The notes under the pieces: model-generated
What the model was told of the DNA's origin: nothing
Databases searched by the model: none
The model's input: the letters and a program-made list of their open reading frames with translations, nothing else
Part shown: positions 26,791 through 35,032 of the stretch, one piece after another
How positions within the stretch are numbered: position 1 is the stretch's first letter
Layout: each line of letters starts with the position of its first letter
DNA from: Mycetocola spongiae
Lineage (GTDB): Bacteria > Actinomycetota > Actinomycetes > Actinomycetales > Microbacteriaceae
NCBI RefSeq assembly: GCF_020424085.1
Contig: NZ_CP080203.1
Coordinates: forward strand, 558,001-622,000
DNA: 64,000 nt
Direction: 5' to 3'
Position numbers and translations under genes: made by a program

Positions 26791-26816
26791 TTCCGCGGTG
26801 ATCAAAAGGAGTTCCC

Positions 26817-27938
26817 GTGTCTCTCGCCGCCACCACCCCGTCGCGGACGCCCCGCACCGCCGCCCAGATCCACGCGATCCTCGCCGAGATCTGGGCCGAT
26901 CCGGCCTCGCATAACATCCCGGGGCGCATCCCCGGCTCGGCACTCGCGGTGGCCGGGATCACCCCGGCGGGCGAGCGCATCGAGTTTTTGCGGGGCACCA
27001 CCTCCGCGGGGTATTCCCCCGGGGGCGAGGCGGACAGGCCGGGCATCCCGATCACCGCGGATACCCGCTTTGACCTCGCCTCCCTCTCCAAGCTGTTTAT
27101 TGCCGTGACCGCGCTGAGCGTGATCGACGCGGGACTGATCGACCCCGATGCCCCGGTGGCCCCGATCCTGGCGGTCGGCAGCGGCCCGGGCGCCCCAACG
27201 ATCACGCTGCGGCAGTTGCTTGCGCACTCCTCGGGCCTGCCCGCCACCACCACGCTCTGGGAGAGTATCGCCGATCCGGGGGAGCTCTGGGCCCGGGTTT
27301 TGGGGATGCCGCTGGCCCGCCTGCCCGAGGCGGCGCATGAATATTCCTGCATCGGCTATGACGCGATCGGCGTGATCCTGGAGCGCGTCACGGGCCGGGA
27401 TCTGGGCACGCTGGTCACCGAGCGTGTCCTGCGCCCGCTGGGCACCCGCTTCGCGGGCTATGGCCCGGTGGATCCCGCGGATTCCGTGGCCACCGAGATT
27501 CAGCCGCACCGCGGCCTGGTCTGGGGGAGCGTGCACGATGAGCTCGCCCACGGGCTGGGCCGCGTTGCCGGCAATTCGGGGCTTTTTGCCCCCGCGAGTG
27601 ATGCCCTGCTGCTGGGGGAGATGATCATCAACGACGGCATGGGCAGCGGCGGCCGGGTGCTCAGCGCGGAGGCCGTGCGCATGCTGTCCACCCCGGAGAT
27701 CTTCTCCGAAAATGCCGCGGGCCGCTTTGGGCAGGCCGCGGGCTTCCGGGTGGGGGACGCCGAGTTTATGGGCGCGGTTCCCGGGCTGGGCCATACCGGG
27801 TTCACGGGCACCATGCTCACCGTGAATCCGCGCGCCGGTTCGGCCGTGGTACTGCTCACCAATCGGGTGCATCCGGGGCGGGCGCGCGCCAATGTTTTCC
27901 CGTTGCAGCGCGCGGTTTCCGAGCTGGTCTGCCTCTGA
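26817..27938 (+). CDS. AmiE-like serine hydrolase, second paralogue
   Basis: Serine hydrolase of the class C beta-lactamase fold, 373 residues. SLSK (FDLASLSKLF), YSC (HEYSCIGYD) and HTG (GHTGFTGTML) match the protein at 11170-12177, as do VATEIQPHRG, SVHDELAHG and VLLTNRVHP, so the two are close paralogues. No signal peptide. GTG 26817 follows AAAAGGAG by 5 nt. It lies just after the surface operon but has its own ribosome site and may be a separate unit. Muropeptide amidase or related peptidase function is inferred from the paralogue's MurNAc locus. Confidence 0.72.
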   Translation: MSLAATTPSRTPRTAAQIHAILAEIWADPASHNIPGRIPGSALAVAGITPAGERIEFLRGTTSAGYSPGGEADRPGIPITADTRFDLASLSKLFIAVTALSVIDAGLIDPDAPVAPILAVGSGPGAPTITLRQLLAHSSGLPATTTLWESIADPGELWARVLGMPLARLPEAAHEYSCIGYDAIGVILERVTGRDLGTLVTERVLRPLGTRFAGYGPVDPADSVATEIQPHRGLVWGSVHDELAHGLGRVAGNSGLFAPASDALLLGEMIINDGMGSGGRVLSAEAVRMLSTPEIFSENAAGRFGQAAGFRVGDAEFMGAVPGLGHTGFTGTMLTVNPRAGSAVVLLTNRVHPGRARANVFPLQRAVSELVCL

Positions 27939-28036
27939 GTTGATCCGCAACCGGGTCGATCTGCCACCGCGTAGACCCACCCCGGGTCGATCCGCCACCC
28001 CGTAGGCCCGGCCCCGGATCGATCCGCCAGCGCGGC
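27939..28036 (+). repeat. Degenerate direct repeats after the hydrolase stop codon
   Basis: Four copies of a core GATCYGCMA at 27942, 27958, 27989 and 28021; the last three are 31-32 bp apart, with flanking CGGGTC and GTAGRCCC also repeated. They start at the stop codon of the preceding gene. Confidence 0.55.
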
Positions 28037-28069
28037 ATCCAAGCGGAGGAGGCGGTCCGGCCCGTGCGC

Positions 28070-28075
28070 TACTCT
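28070..28075 (+). promoter_or_regulatory. -10 box of a leaderless promoter
   Basis: TACTCT ends 6 nt before the ATG at 28082. It supports the shorter start of the TetR gene and a message without leader. Confidence 0.45.
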
Positions 28076-28081
28076 TTTGTT

Positions 28082-28681
28082 ATGACAACTTCGGGTGCTG
28101 CCCCGGCCCCCCGCGCCCTGCGGGCCGACGCCGAACGCAATCGCGCGCTGCTGGTGGGTGTGGCCACCGACCTCTTTGCCGAGCACGGCACCGCCGCCTC
28201 CCTCGAGGACGTCGCGCGGCGTGCGGGCGTGGGAATCGGCACGCTCTATCGCCGCTTTCCCACCCGGGCCGACCTGATCGTGGCCGTGCTGGGCGAGCGC
28301 GTGGCCTATCTGGCCGATATCACCGAGGCCGCCGCGGAGCATGCCCGCACCGATCCCGCCCGCGCCCTCTCCTCCTATATCTATTTCCTGCTGGGGGAGC
28401 AGGCCTCGGATCGTGCCCTCTCCGATCTGCTGATCGAGGGGCTCACCCCCACCGCAACCGTGTTTATCAACGAGCATGCCCGGATGCGCGCGGCGCGCGC
28501 CCGCCTGGTGGGCGCCGCCGTGGAGGCCGGCGCCGTGCGCGGCATGCGACCCGAGGATCTTGGCCTACTCCTGCTCGCCGCCGCGGGCCTAAACCGGGGC
28601 ACCGATGGCGCGGGAGCCGAGGGTGGCTGGGAGCGCCTCACCGGTATCACCCTGGCCGGTTTTGGCCTCGCCGCACCCTAG
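28082..28681 (+). CDS. TetR-family transcriptional regulator
   Basis: TetR-family DNA-binding protein, 199 residues. The N-terminal helix-turn-helix (about 15-60) contains TDLFAEHGTAASLEDVARRAGVGIGTLYRRFPTRADLIVAV. The C-terminal ligand domain resembles those of TetR proteins with the SBT-type tail. ATG 28082 is chosen on the leaderless -10 box; GTG 28064 in the same frame would add MRYSFV and has a distant GGAGG. No divergent partner gene is present, so the target is unknown. Confidence 0.85.
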   Translation: MTTSGAAPAPRALRADAERNRALLVGVATDLFAEHGTAASLEDVARRAGVGIGTLYRRFPTRADLIVAVLGERVAYLADITEAAAEHARTDPARALSSYIYFLLGEQASDRALSDLLIEGLTPTATVFINEHARMRAARARLVGAAVEAGAVRGMRPEDLGLLLLAAAGLNRGTDGAGAEGGWERLTGITLAGFGLAAP

Positions 28682-28808
28682 TGCGCGCCAAAAAAATTCC
28701 GCCACCGCCCCTGTGCGTGTCGGAAAGTGGATGCTAGCCTAAATTTTGTGCCACGCCCCGGGCCGGTCCCGGAGGCCGGCCTACGTATTTTAAAATTGGG
28801 GAGCATTC

Positions 28809-30128
28809 ATGGGTATTCGCCGCCGCTGCACCGCACTGGGTATCGCCGCCGCGATTGGCCTCACCTCGGTGGGCCTTTCCGCGCCCGCCCTCGCCACCCC
28901 CGGCAGCGACTATCCCTCCTGGGCCGATGTGCAATCGGCGCGCGCCGATACCGCCGCCACCCAGGCCGAGGTCACCCGCCTTCAGGGCCTGCTCTCGGGC
29001 CTCCAATCCGCCGCCGATGCCGCCGGTATCGCCGCACTCCAGGCCGGCGAGGCCGCGCAGGTTGCCCAACAGAATCTCGCCGAGGCGCAGGCCACCGTGG
29101 ATTCCCTCGCCGCCCGGCTGGAGGCCGCGCGCACCGCCGCCGCGCAGTCCTCCCGCAATCTCGGGTCGCTCGCCGCGCAGCTGGCCCGCTCGGGAGGCGC
29201 GGGCGTGGGCGTGGGCACCACCCTCCTCACCGAGAGCGGCGATAGCGCCGATCTGCTCTACCGCCTCGGCACCATGGAGAAGCTCTCCTCCGGCCAGACA
29301 GCCCTGATCACCCGCGCCACCCAGACCGCCAATGAGGTGGACTCGCTGGAGGCGCAGGCCGCGGTGGCCGCCTCCGCGCGCCGCGACGCCGCCGCCCGGG
29401 CGGAGTCCACCAGCGCCGCTGCCTCGCGCGCGGCCTCCGAGGCCGATGCCGCGCTGGCCGGCCAGCAGGAACACGCGGCCACCCTGCAAACCCAGCTGGA
29501 GTTCCTCCAGGATGGCACCGCCACCCTGGAGCAGAAATTTGCCGAGGGGGAGCAGCGCCGCCGCGCCGCCGAGGCCGAGGCCGCCGCCCAGCGCGCCGCG
29601 GCCGTGCAGGCGGCCCGCGAGGCCGCCGCGGCCCGGCCCACCACGCCCGCGCCGCGCCCGCCCGCCTCGGGCGGCGGCAGCACGCCGCCGGTGGTCACGC
29701 CTCCCGCGGGCGGCGGGGCTCCCGTGGGGCCCTCCTCCGCGGCCACGAGTGCCGTGAGCTTTGCGCTCGCCCAGGTGGGCAAATGGTATGTCCTGGGCGG
29801 CGAGGGGCCCAGCATGTGGGACTGCTCGGGCCTGACCATGATCGCCTACCGCCAGGCCGGGGTAAATATCGGCTATCACACGGTGGGCGCCCAGTACCGG
29901 CAGATGACCGCGGTGGGCCGGCTGCGCCCGGTCTCGGGCGGCATGGTCCCCGGCGACCTGCTGTTCTACGGCCCCGGCGGCGGCACCAATAGCCAGGCGA
30001 TGTATCACACCACGATGTATATCGGGAATGGCCAGATGGTGGAGGCCCCGCAGCCCGGCGAACGCGTGAAGGTCTCTCCCGTGCGCACCCATAACCTCGT
30101 GCCGATGCTGGGCCGCCCCGCGGGCTAG
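28809..30128 (+). CDS. NlpC/P60 peptidoglycan endopeptidase with coiled coil
   Basis: Secreted cell-wall hydrolase of the RipA/P60 kind, 439 residues. Signal peptide with AxA-type end (APALATPGS, about residue 30), a long Ala/Glu/Gln-rich coiled coil (about 35-275), a Pro/Gly linker, then an NlpC/P60 domain. The catalytic Cys is in WDCSGLTMIAYRQAG and the His in MYHTTMYIG; GDLLFY is the conserved strand between. GGGGAG precedes the ATG. Expected to cut stem peptides during daughter-cell separation; the coiled coil probably controls activity. Confidence 0.9.
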   Translation: MGIRRRCTALGIAAAIGLTSVGLSAPALATPGSDYPSWADVQSARADTAATQAEVTRLQGLLSGLQSAADAAGIAALQAGEAAQVAQQNLAEAQATVDSLAARLEAARTAAAQSSRNLGSLAAQLARSGGAGVGVGTTLLTESGDSADLLYRLGTMEKLSSGQTALITRATQTANEVDSLEAQAAVAASARRDAAARAESTSAAASRAASEADAALAGQQEHAATLQTQLEFLQDGTATLEQKFAEGEQRRRAAEAEAAAQRAAAVQAAREAAAARPTTPAPRPPASGGGSTPPVVTPPAGGGAPVGPSSAATSAVSFALAQVGKWYVLGGEGPSMWDCSGLTMIAYRQAGVNIGYHTVGAQYRQMTAVGRLRPVSGGMVPGDLLFYGPGGGTNSQAMYHTTMYIGNGQMVEAPQPGERVKVSPVRTHNLVPMLGRPAG

Positions 30129-30172
30129 GCCTGGATCGCCGCGGGCTGTCGCATTCCTCCCGCGGCGCGGAG

Positions 30173-30178
30173 TAGAGT
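30173..30178 (+). promoter_or_regulatory. -10 box of a leaderless promoter
   Basis: TAGAGT ends 7 nt before the GTG at 30186; no ribosome-binding site is seen. Confidence 0.45.
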
Positions 30179-30185
30179 AAGTGGG

Positions 30186-31433
30186 GTGTCAGCACAGGAA
30201 AATTTCACGCGCGCACCGCGTCCCATCAAACAGTCCGCCAAACTTGCGAATGTCCTCTACGATATCCGCGGTCCGGTTCACGATCATGCCGCCCGACTTG
30301 AGGCCGATGGCCATAAGATCCTGCGCCTGAATATCGGCAACCCCGCCCCGTTTGGTTTTGAGGCCCCCGCCGCGATCGTGCAGGACATGATCGCCACGCT
30401 CTCGGCGGCCAGCGGCTACTCGGATTCGCGCGGTGTGCTCTCGGCCCGGCGGGCGATCGTGAACCACTATCAGGTGCGCGAGAATTTCCCCGCCTTTGAC
30501 GTGAACGACGTCTATCTGGGCAACGGCGTCTCCGAGCTGATCACCTTCACGCTGCAGGCGCTGCTGGATCCGGGCGATGAGGTCCTGGTGCCGAGCCCCG
30601 ATTATCCGCTGTGGACCGCGTCCACGACCCTCGCGGGCGGCACCGCCGTGCACTACAACACCGATGAGGAGCGCGGCTGGCAGCCCGATATCGCCGATAT
30701 CGAGTCCAAGATCACGCCCTCCACGCGCGCGATCGTGGTGATCAACCCGAATAACCCCACGGGTGCCGTCTACGGCCGCGAGGCGCTCACGGCGCTGGCC
30801 GATCTGGCCCGCCGCCACGACCTCATCATTTTTGCCGATGAGATCTACGACCGCATTCTCTACGATGACGCCGAGCATATCTCGATTGCCACGCTCGCCC
30901 ACGATGTGCTCTGCATCACGTTTAACGGCCTGTCCAAGACCTATCGCATCGCCGGCTATCGTTCGGGCTGGATGATCATCACCGGTCCGCGCGAGCGCGC
31001 AGCGAGCTATATCGAGGGCATCTCCCTGCTGTCCACGATGCGGCTCTGCGCCAATGTGCCCGCACAATTTGCGATCCAGGCGGCGCTGGGTGGCTATCAG
31101 AGCATCGACCCGCTGATCCGTCCCGGCGGGCGGCTCTATGAGCAGCGCGAGACCACGGTCACCAAGCTCAACGAGATCCCGGGCGTCTCGGTGGTCAAGC
31201 CCGCGGGTGCACTCTATGCGTTCCCGCGGATGGACCCCAATGTGCATGAGATCCACGATGACGAAAAATTCGTCCTGGATCTGCTGTTGCAGGAGCGCAT
31301 CCTGGTGGTCCAGGGCACGGGATTCCACTATCCCACCCCGGATCACTTCCGCATCGTGACGCTGCCCCCCGCGGGGGATCTGAGCGTCGCGATTGAGCGC
31401 CTGGGCAATTTCCTGTCCTCCTACCGGCAGTAG
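30186..31433 (+). CDS. AlaA-like PLP-dependent aminotransferase
   Basis: Fold-type I pyridoxal-phosphate aminotransferase, 415 residues, most like E. coli AlaA (glutamate-pyruvate transaminase). Hallmarks: LNIGNPAPFGF, GNGVSELI, SPDYPLWTA, VVINPNNPTGAVY, FADEIYDRILYD, and the Schiff-base Lys in GLSKTYRIAGYRSGW with the substrate-binding Arg near the end (HFRIVTLPP). The start is GTG 30186 in a leaderless setting, giving the conserved N-terminus FTRAPRPIKQSAKLANVLYDIRGPV. A small zinc-ribbon gene follows after 6 nt. Confidence 0.9.
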   Translation: MSAQENFTRAPRPIKQSAKLANVLYDIRGPVHDHAARLEADGHKILRLNIGNPAPFGFEAPAAIVQDMIATLSAASGYSDSRGVLSARRAIVNHYQVRENFPAFDVNDVYLGNGVSELITFTLQALLDPGDEVLVPSPDYPLWTASTTLAGGTAVHYNTDEERGWQPDIADIESKITPSTRAIVVINPNNPTGAVYGREALTALADLARRHDLIIFADEIYDRILYDDAEHISIATLAHDVLCITFNGLSKTYRIAGYRSGWMIITGPRERAASYIEGISLLSTMRLCANVPAQFAIQAALGGYQSIDPLIRPGGRLYEQRETTVTKLNEIPGVSVVKPAGALYAFPRMDPNVHEIHDDEKFVLDLLLQERILVVQGTGFHYPTPDHFRIVTLPPAGDLSVAIERLGNFLSSYRQ

Positions 31434-31439
31434 TCGGCA

Positions 31440-31580
31440 ATGGCCAGCGCCCTGGAGAACATCACCTGCCGCACGTGCGGTGTGCGCATGGCCGTGGTGA
31501 GCAGCGGCGGGCACCTCTACTGGAGGTGCCCGTCGTGCACGTTTATTAAGCTGCCGGACGAGGACGACGCCCTGTTTTAG
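31440..31580 (+). CDS. Small zinc-ribbon-like protein
   Basis: A 46-codon frame begins 6 nt after the aminotransferase stop. It encodes CRTCG about residue 10 and CPSC about residue 31, a CxxC-CxxC zinc ribbon, and ends with an acidic tail (LPDEDDALF). There is no ribosome site, so translation would rely on reinitiation after the aminotransferase. Its last 35 nt overlap the end of the convergent BenE gene. Function unknown; small ribbon proteins of this sort are easily missed. Confidence 0.5.
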   Translation: MASALENITCRTCGVRMAVVSSGGHLYWRCPSCTFIKLPDEDDALF

Positions 31581-32781
31581 GGCGCGCCAGCAGGGGCGTC
31601 GCGAGCGCCCCGATCAGCAGGCCCCAGAATGCGCTCCCCACGCCCAGGATCACGATCCCGGACATCGTGACCGCGAGGGTCAGCAGCGCCGGAATGGCCG
31701 CGCCGCCGCCCGTGCCCACCGCGCCGGCCAGCGCCGTGAGCGCGGAGGAGAGCCGCGCAACCCCGGCCAGCGCCGAGACCAGTTCGGGTGGCAGCGCGCG
31801 GAATGCGGCCACGATCACCCCTCCGCCCAGGGCCGCCAGCAGATAGGCCAGCGCCGAGGAGATGCCCGCCACATAGCGGCGCGCGGGATCGGGATGGGCC
31901 TCGGGCCCGGTGCAGATGGCCGCGGTGATCGCGCCGAGGTTTATCGCGTGCCCACCCCAGGGCGTCAGCAGGGCCGAGACCGTGGAGATGCCGCCCACCA
32001 GGAGGCGCTCGTTCACCACATAGTGCTCCGCGCGCAGCAGCGCGAGCCCGGGGGCGTTTTGCGCGGCCATCGTCACGATAAATAGGGGCAGGGCGATGCC
32101 GATCAGCGCGGCCGGGTTAAACGTGGGGGTGGTCCAGACCGGCATGGTGGGTAAAAATTCCACCATCACCGGCCGAAACGAACCCGTCAGCGCCGCCGCC
32201 AGCAGCCCCGCGCCGAGCGCAAGCACCACGGCATAGCGTTCCAGATAGCGCCGCCCCAGGAGAAACGCGAGCAGCACCGCGCCGGCAAGCACCGGGGCCG
32301 TGACCAGCCCGCTGCCGGCGCGCACGATAAAGGGCAGCAGGATTCCGGCCAGCAGCGCCGAGAGCAGGGGAGCGGGCACGCGATCCATGATCGCGCCAAA
32401 TAGTCCGCTGAATCCGCAGGCAGCGGCGGCGAGGCTCGCCACCAAAAAGGCGCCCACGGCATCGGAGAAGGAGAAGCCGCCCAGCGAGGCGATCAGCAGG
32501 GCCGCGCCGGGCGTGGACCAGGCCACGATCACGGGGACGCGGGTGAAGAGCGTGAGCACCAGGCCGGAGATTCCGCAGCCCAGGCAGAGCGCCCAGACCC
32601 AGGACGCGGTCTGCGCCTCGCTCAGGCCGGCGGCGCGCGTGGCCTCCAGGATAATCACAAACGGGCCCGAGAAATTCACGAGCACCGAGATCACCCCGGC
32701 GATCGCCGCGGAGGCTGAAAAATCGGAGCGGGGGAGTATCGGTATCCGCGCGGTTGCAGTAGTGCTATCGTTGGTTTTCAT
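31546..32781 (-). CDS. BenE-family transporter
   Basis: Membrane protein of the BenE family (named for the E. coli benzoate/H+ symporter homologue), 411 residues, about 11-12 hydrophobic segments, with SGPFVIILEATRAAGLSEAQTASWVWA and LPLFIVTMAAQNAPGLALLRA as family blocks. The true substrate of most family members is not known, and no aromatic degradation genes are nearby. Start ATG (32781) lies inside an inverted repeat and shares two bases with the start codon of the divergent regulator gene; it must be leaderless or nearly so. Probably controlled by that regulator. Confidence 0.85.
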   Translation of the reverse strand: MKTNDSTTATARIPILPRSDFSASAAIAGVISVLVNFSGPFVIILEATRAAGLSEAQTASWVWALCLGCGISGLVLTLFTRVPVIVAWSTPGAALLIASLGGFSFSDAVGAFLVASLAAAACGFSGLFGAIMDRVPAPLLSALLAGILLPFIVRAGSGLVTAPVLAGAVLLAFLLGRRYLERYAVVLALGAGLLAAALTGSFRPVMVEFLPTMPVWTTPTFNPAALIGIALPLFIVTMAAQNAPGLALLRAEHYVVNERLLVGGISTVSALLTPWGGHAINLGAITAAICTGPEAHPDPARRYVAGISSALAYLLAALGGGVIVAAFRALPPELVSALAGVARLSSALTALAGAVGTGGGAAIPALLTLAVTMSGIVILGVGSAFWGLLIGALATPLLARPKTGRRPRPAA

Positions 32782-32795
32782 GAAACACGATAGCA
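32763..32795. promoter_or_regulatory. Inverted repeat carrying both divergent -10 boxes and both start codons
   Basis: TGCTATCGT (32763-32771) and ACGATAGCA (32787-32795) are a perfect 9-bp inverted repeat. Each arm contains TATCGT in the orientation that serves one gene: 8 nt before the regulator ATG (32780) and 5 nt before the BenE ATG (32781). The centre TTTCATGAAA is also palindromic. A bound MocR-type protein would cover both promoters. Confidence 0.6.
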
Positions 32796-34168
32796 GATCG
32801 GCCGAGATTTCCGCGCACCTGAGGGCCGCGGCCCGCGGCCGACCCGCCGGGCATCGGCTCCCGTCCAGCCGCGAACTCGCCGCCGCCTTTGGGGCCAGCC
32901 CGGTCACGGTGGCGCGCGCGATCACCGAGGTTGTGGCCGATGGCACCGCCTATACCGAGCCGGGTCGCGGCACGTTTGTGGCCGCGCGCGGCGCGCATCA
33001 CGCCGCCGATTATTCCTGGCAGGCCGTGCCCCTCGGGCGGGCCCGGGTGGACGCGGCGCGCGCCTCGCGGCTCGGGGCCTATGGCGAGGCCTCGGACCTA
33101 CCGCTGTCCTGGGGCTATCTTGCGGCCGAGCTGCAACCGCGGCAGGTCCTGCAATCCTCCGCCTCGCGCGTGGTGAAGCGCGCGCAGGCCTGGGATATGG
33201 CCCCGCCCACCGGGATCCCCGAGCTGCGCCGGGTATTTGCCGCCGAGGCCGGCACCGATCCCGAGGATGTGATCGTGATGCCCGGCGGCCAGCTCGCGAT
33301 CTCCTTTGTTTTCCGCACGCTGGGCACCCCGGGCGGCCCGCTCCTGATCGAGAGCCCCAGCTATCCGGGCGCGATCATCGCGGCACAGGCGGCGGGGCTG
33401 GAGCCGGTGGCCGTGCCCTGCGACGGCGAGGGCATCATGCTGGATCTGCTTGAGGAATGCCTGATCCGCACCGGGGCGCGACTGCTCTATCTGCAACCCA
33501 CCTATGCCAATCCCACGGGGGTCACCACAAGCCCCGCGCGCCGGGCCGGGATTCTCGCGCTGGCCCGCGCCCACGGCGCGTTTATCGTGGAGGATGATTG
33601 GGCCCGGCACCTGGGGCTCGAGGGCAGTACCCCGGCGCCGCTATTTTCCGAGGACCCGGACGGGCACGTGATCACAATCACCTCGCTGTCCAAGCCCGCG
33701 GCCCCCAGCCTGCGGGTCGGGGCGATTTTGGCCCGCGGTCCCGCGGGCGCCCGCCTGCGTGCAGCGCGCCTCGCCGATGATATGTGTGTGCCGCGGATCC
33801 TGCAGGAGACCGCGCTGGAACTGGTCACGTCCCCGCAGTGGCGGGGACACCTGAAGCGCCTGCGCACCGCGCTGATTTCCCGCCGCGATACGCTGCGCGC
33901 CGAGGTGGCCCGCCACCTGCCCGGGGCGAGCATCGCCGCGGTCCCGCTCGGGGGCCTGCACCTCTGGGTGCGGCTGCCCGGCAGCGTGGACGAGACCGCC
34001 CTGACCGAGAGTGCGGGCCGGGCGGGCCTGCTGGTGGGAAACGGCGCGCATTTTTTTGTGGACGAGGCCCCGGCGCCCTTTATCCGCCTGAGTTTTGGCT
34101 CGGCCTCGGAGCCGCAGATCCGCGAGGGCCTCGCGCGACTGGGGGGATTATTGCCGCGGCAAAACTGA
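32780..34168 (+). CDS. MocR-type regulator (GntR HTH fused to aminotransferase fold)
   Basis: MocR/PdxR-family transcription factor, 462 residues. An N-terminal GntR winged helix (about 5-70: HRLPSSRELAAAFGASPVTVARAITEVVADG) is fused to a fold-type I aminotransferase domain with GGQLAISFVFRTL, YLQPTYANPTGVT and the PLP-lysine region ITSLSKPAAPSLRVG. Such proteins bind PLP and sense amino-type ligands. It is divergent to BenE with overlapping starts, so regulation of BenE is very likely. No ribosome site; leaderless. Confidence 0.88.
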   Translation: MKHDSRSAEISAHLRAAARGRPAGHRLPSSRELAAAFGASPVTVARAITEVVADGTAYTEPGRGTFVAARGAHHAADYSWQAVPLGRARVDAARASRLGAYGEASDLPLSWGYLAAELQPRQVLQSSASRVVKRAQAWDMAPPTGIPELRRVFAAEAGTDPEDVIVMPGGQLAISFVFRTLGTPGGPLLIESPSYPGAIIAAQAAGLEPVAVPCDGEGIMLDLLEECLIRTGARLLYLQPTYANPTGVTTSPARRAGILALARAHGAFIVEDDWARHLGLEGSTPAPLFSEDPDGHVITITSLSKPAAPSLRVGAILARGPAGARLRAARLADDMCVPRILQETALELVTSPQWRGHLKRLRTALISRRDTLRAEVARHLPGASIAAVPLGGLHLWVRLPGSVDETALTESAGRAGLLVGNGAHFFVDEAPAPFIRLSFGSASEPQIREGLARLGGLLPRQN

Positions 34169-34238
34169 TAGGGTGATGGTTGCTCGCGGCGCCTTCGCCC
34201 CCCGCGAGTGTTCTGGGCCACGACACGACCCGCTCCCG

Positions 34239-34258
34239 CGAGGAGAGTTTTCTCCTCG
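34239..34258 (+). other. Hairpin in the gap after the MocR gene
   Basis: Perfect 8-bp stem CGAGGAGA / TCTCCTCG with loop GTTT, in the 189-bp gap 34169-34357. No T-run follows. It may be a weak terminator; nothing else is visible in the gap. Confidence 0.4.
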
Positions 34259-34357
34259 GCGCGCAGATTCTCCTGCGCAGCGCAGAGCCGAGTCCAGGTC
34301 GTCCGGAGTGGAATTGGTGTGTCCCGCGTCCACCCGCCTCCGGTCCCGGAAAATGGC

Positions 34358-34723
34358 ATGTCCGCAGTACCCGATATTCCCCGCACCCTCGATGATCTCC
34401 GCGCCGCTGTGCACAGCGAGGTGGATCCGCGCATCCAGCTCTGTTTGCGCTGGCACGGGGAGCAGGTGATTCTGGATCTGATCCAGGTGGTCTATCCGCT
34501 GCGCGGCCGGGGCCTCGCCCGGGCCGCCCTCACGCTGCTCTGCGAGCTCACCGATCGCGCCGGGTGGGAGCTGAGCCTGCAGCCCAGCCCCGCGCTGGGC
34601 TCCGACCCGGTGCGGCTCGCGGCGTGGTATCACGAGCACGGTTTTCGTTTTGATGGACCGCCCCTGCCCCTGGGTCAGCTCGGCTGGATGACCCGGCCCG
34701 TGCGCATTCTAATCGACGCCTAA
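34358..34723 (+). CDS. Small GNAT-family N-acetyltransferase
   Basis: GNAT-fold acetyltransferase, 121 residues. The acetyl-CoA loop is RGRGLARAALTLL (about 46-58), and the later block AAWYHEHGFRFDGPP is the typical C-terminal motif. The substrate is unknown. ATG 34358 (MSAVPDIPRTLDD) is the most reasonable start, with only a weak GGA site. Oddity: the DNA for the last residues (LGQLGWMTRPVRILIDA-stop) is repeated twice downstream, each time with its own stop. Confidence 0.7.
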   Translation: MSAVPDIPRTLDDLRAAVHSEVDPRIQLCLRWHGEQVILDLIQVVYPLRGRGLARAALTLLCELTDRAGWELSLQPSPALGSDPVRLAAWYHEHGFRFDGPPLPLGQLGWMTRPVRILIDA

Positions 34724-35032
34724 TAACCGGCGACCGCCACAATATGGCGCAGCACCCGCGGCCCCTGGGCCAACTCGCGCTGAGTCAACTCGCGCTGGGC
34801 CAACTCGACCGGAAGACCCACCCCGCACGCATCCTGATCGACGCCTAGCACCCGGCACCCGGCACCCGGCACAATATGACACAGCACCCGCGGCCCCTGG
34901 GCCAACTCACACTGGGCCAATTCGCGCTGGGTCAATTCGCACGGGGCCAGTTCGGCCGGATGACCCACCCCACGCGCATCCTGATCGACGCCTAGCGCCC
35001 GGCGACCGCCGCAATATGGCGCAGCACCCGCG
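34661..35032 (+). repeat. Three tandem copies of a convergent gene junction
   Basis: Three copies of a 100-140 bp unit, ending near 34761, 34892 and 35032. Each has the GNAT 3' end (CTGGGYCARYTC, then ATYCTRATCGACGCCTA, stop) followed by the 3' end of the adenylyltransferase gene (CAATATGRCRCAGCACCCGCGG on the plus strand). Copies 2 and 3 also contain 15-bp sub-repeats that would read LGQLA in the GNAT frame. The third copy's right end is the true 3' end of the minus-strand gene. Confidence 0.85.
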
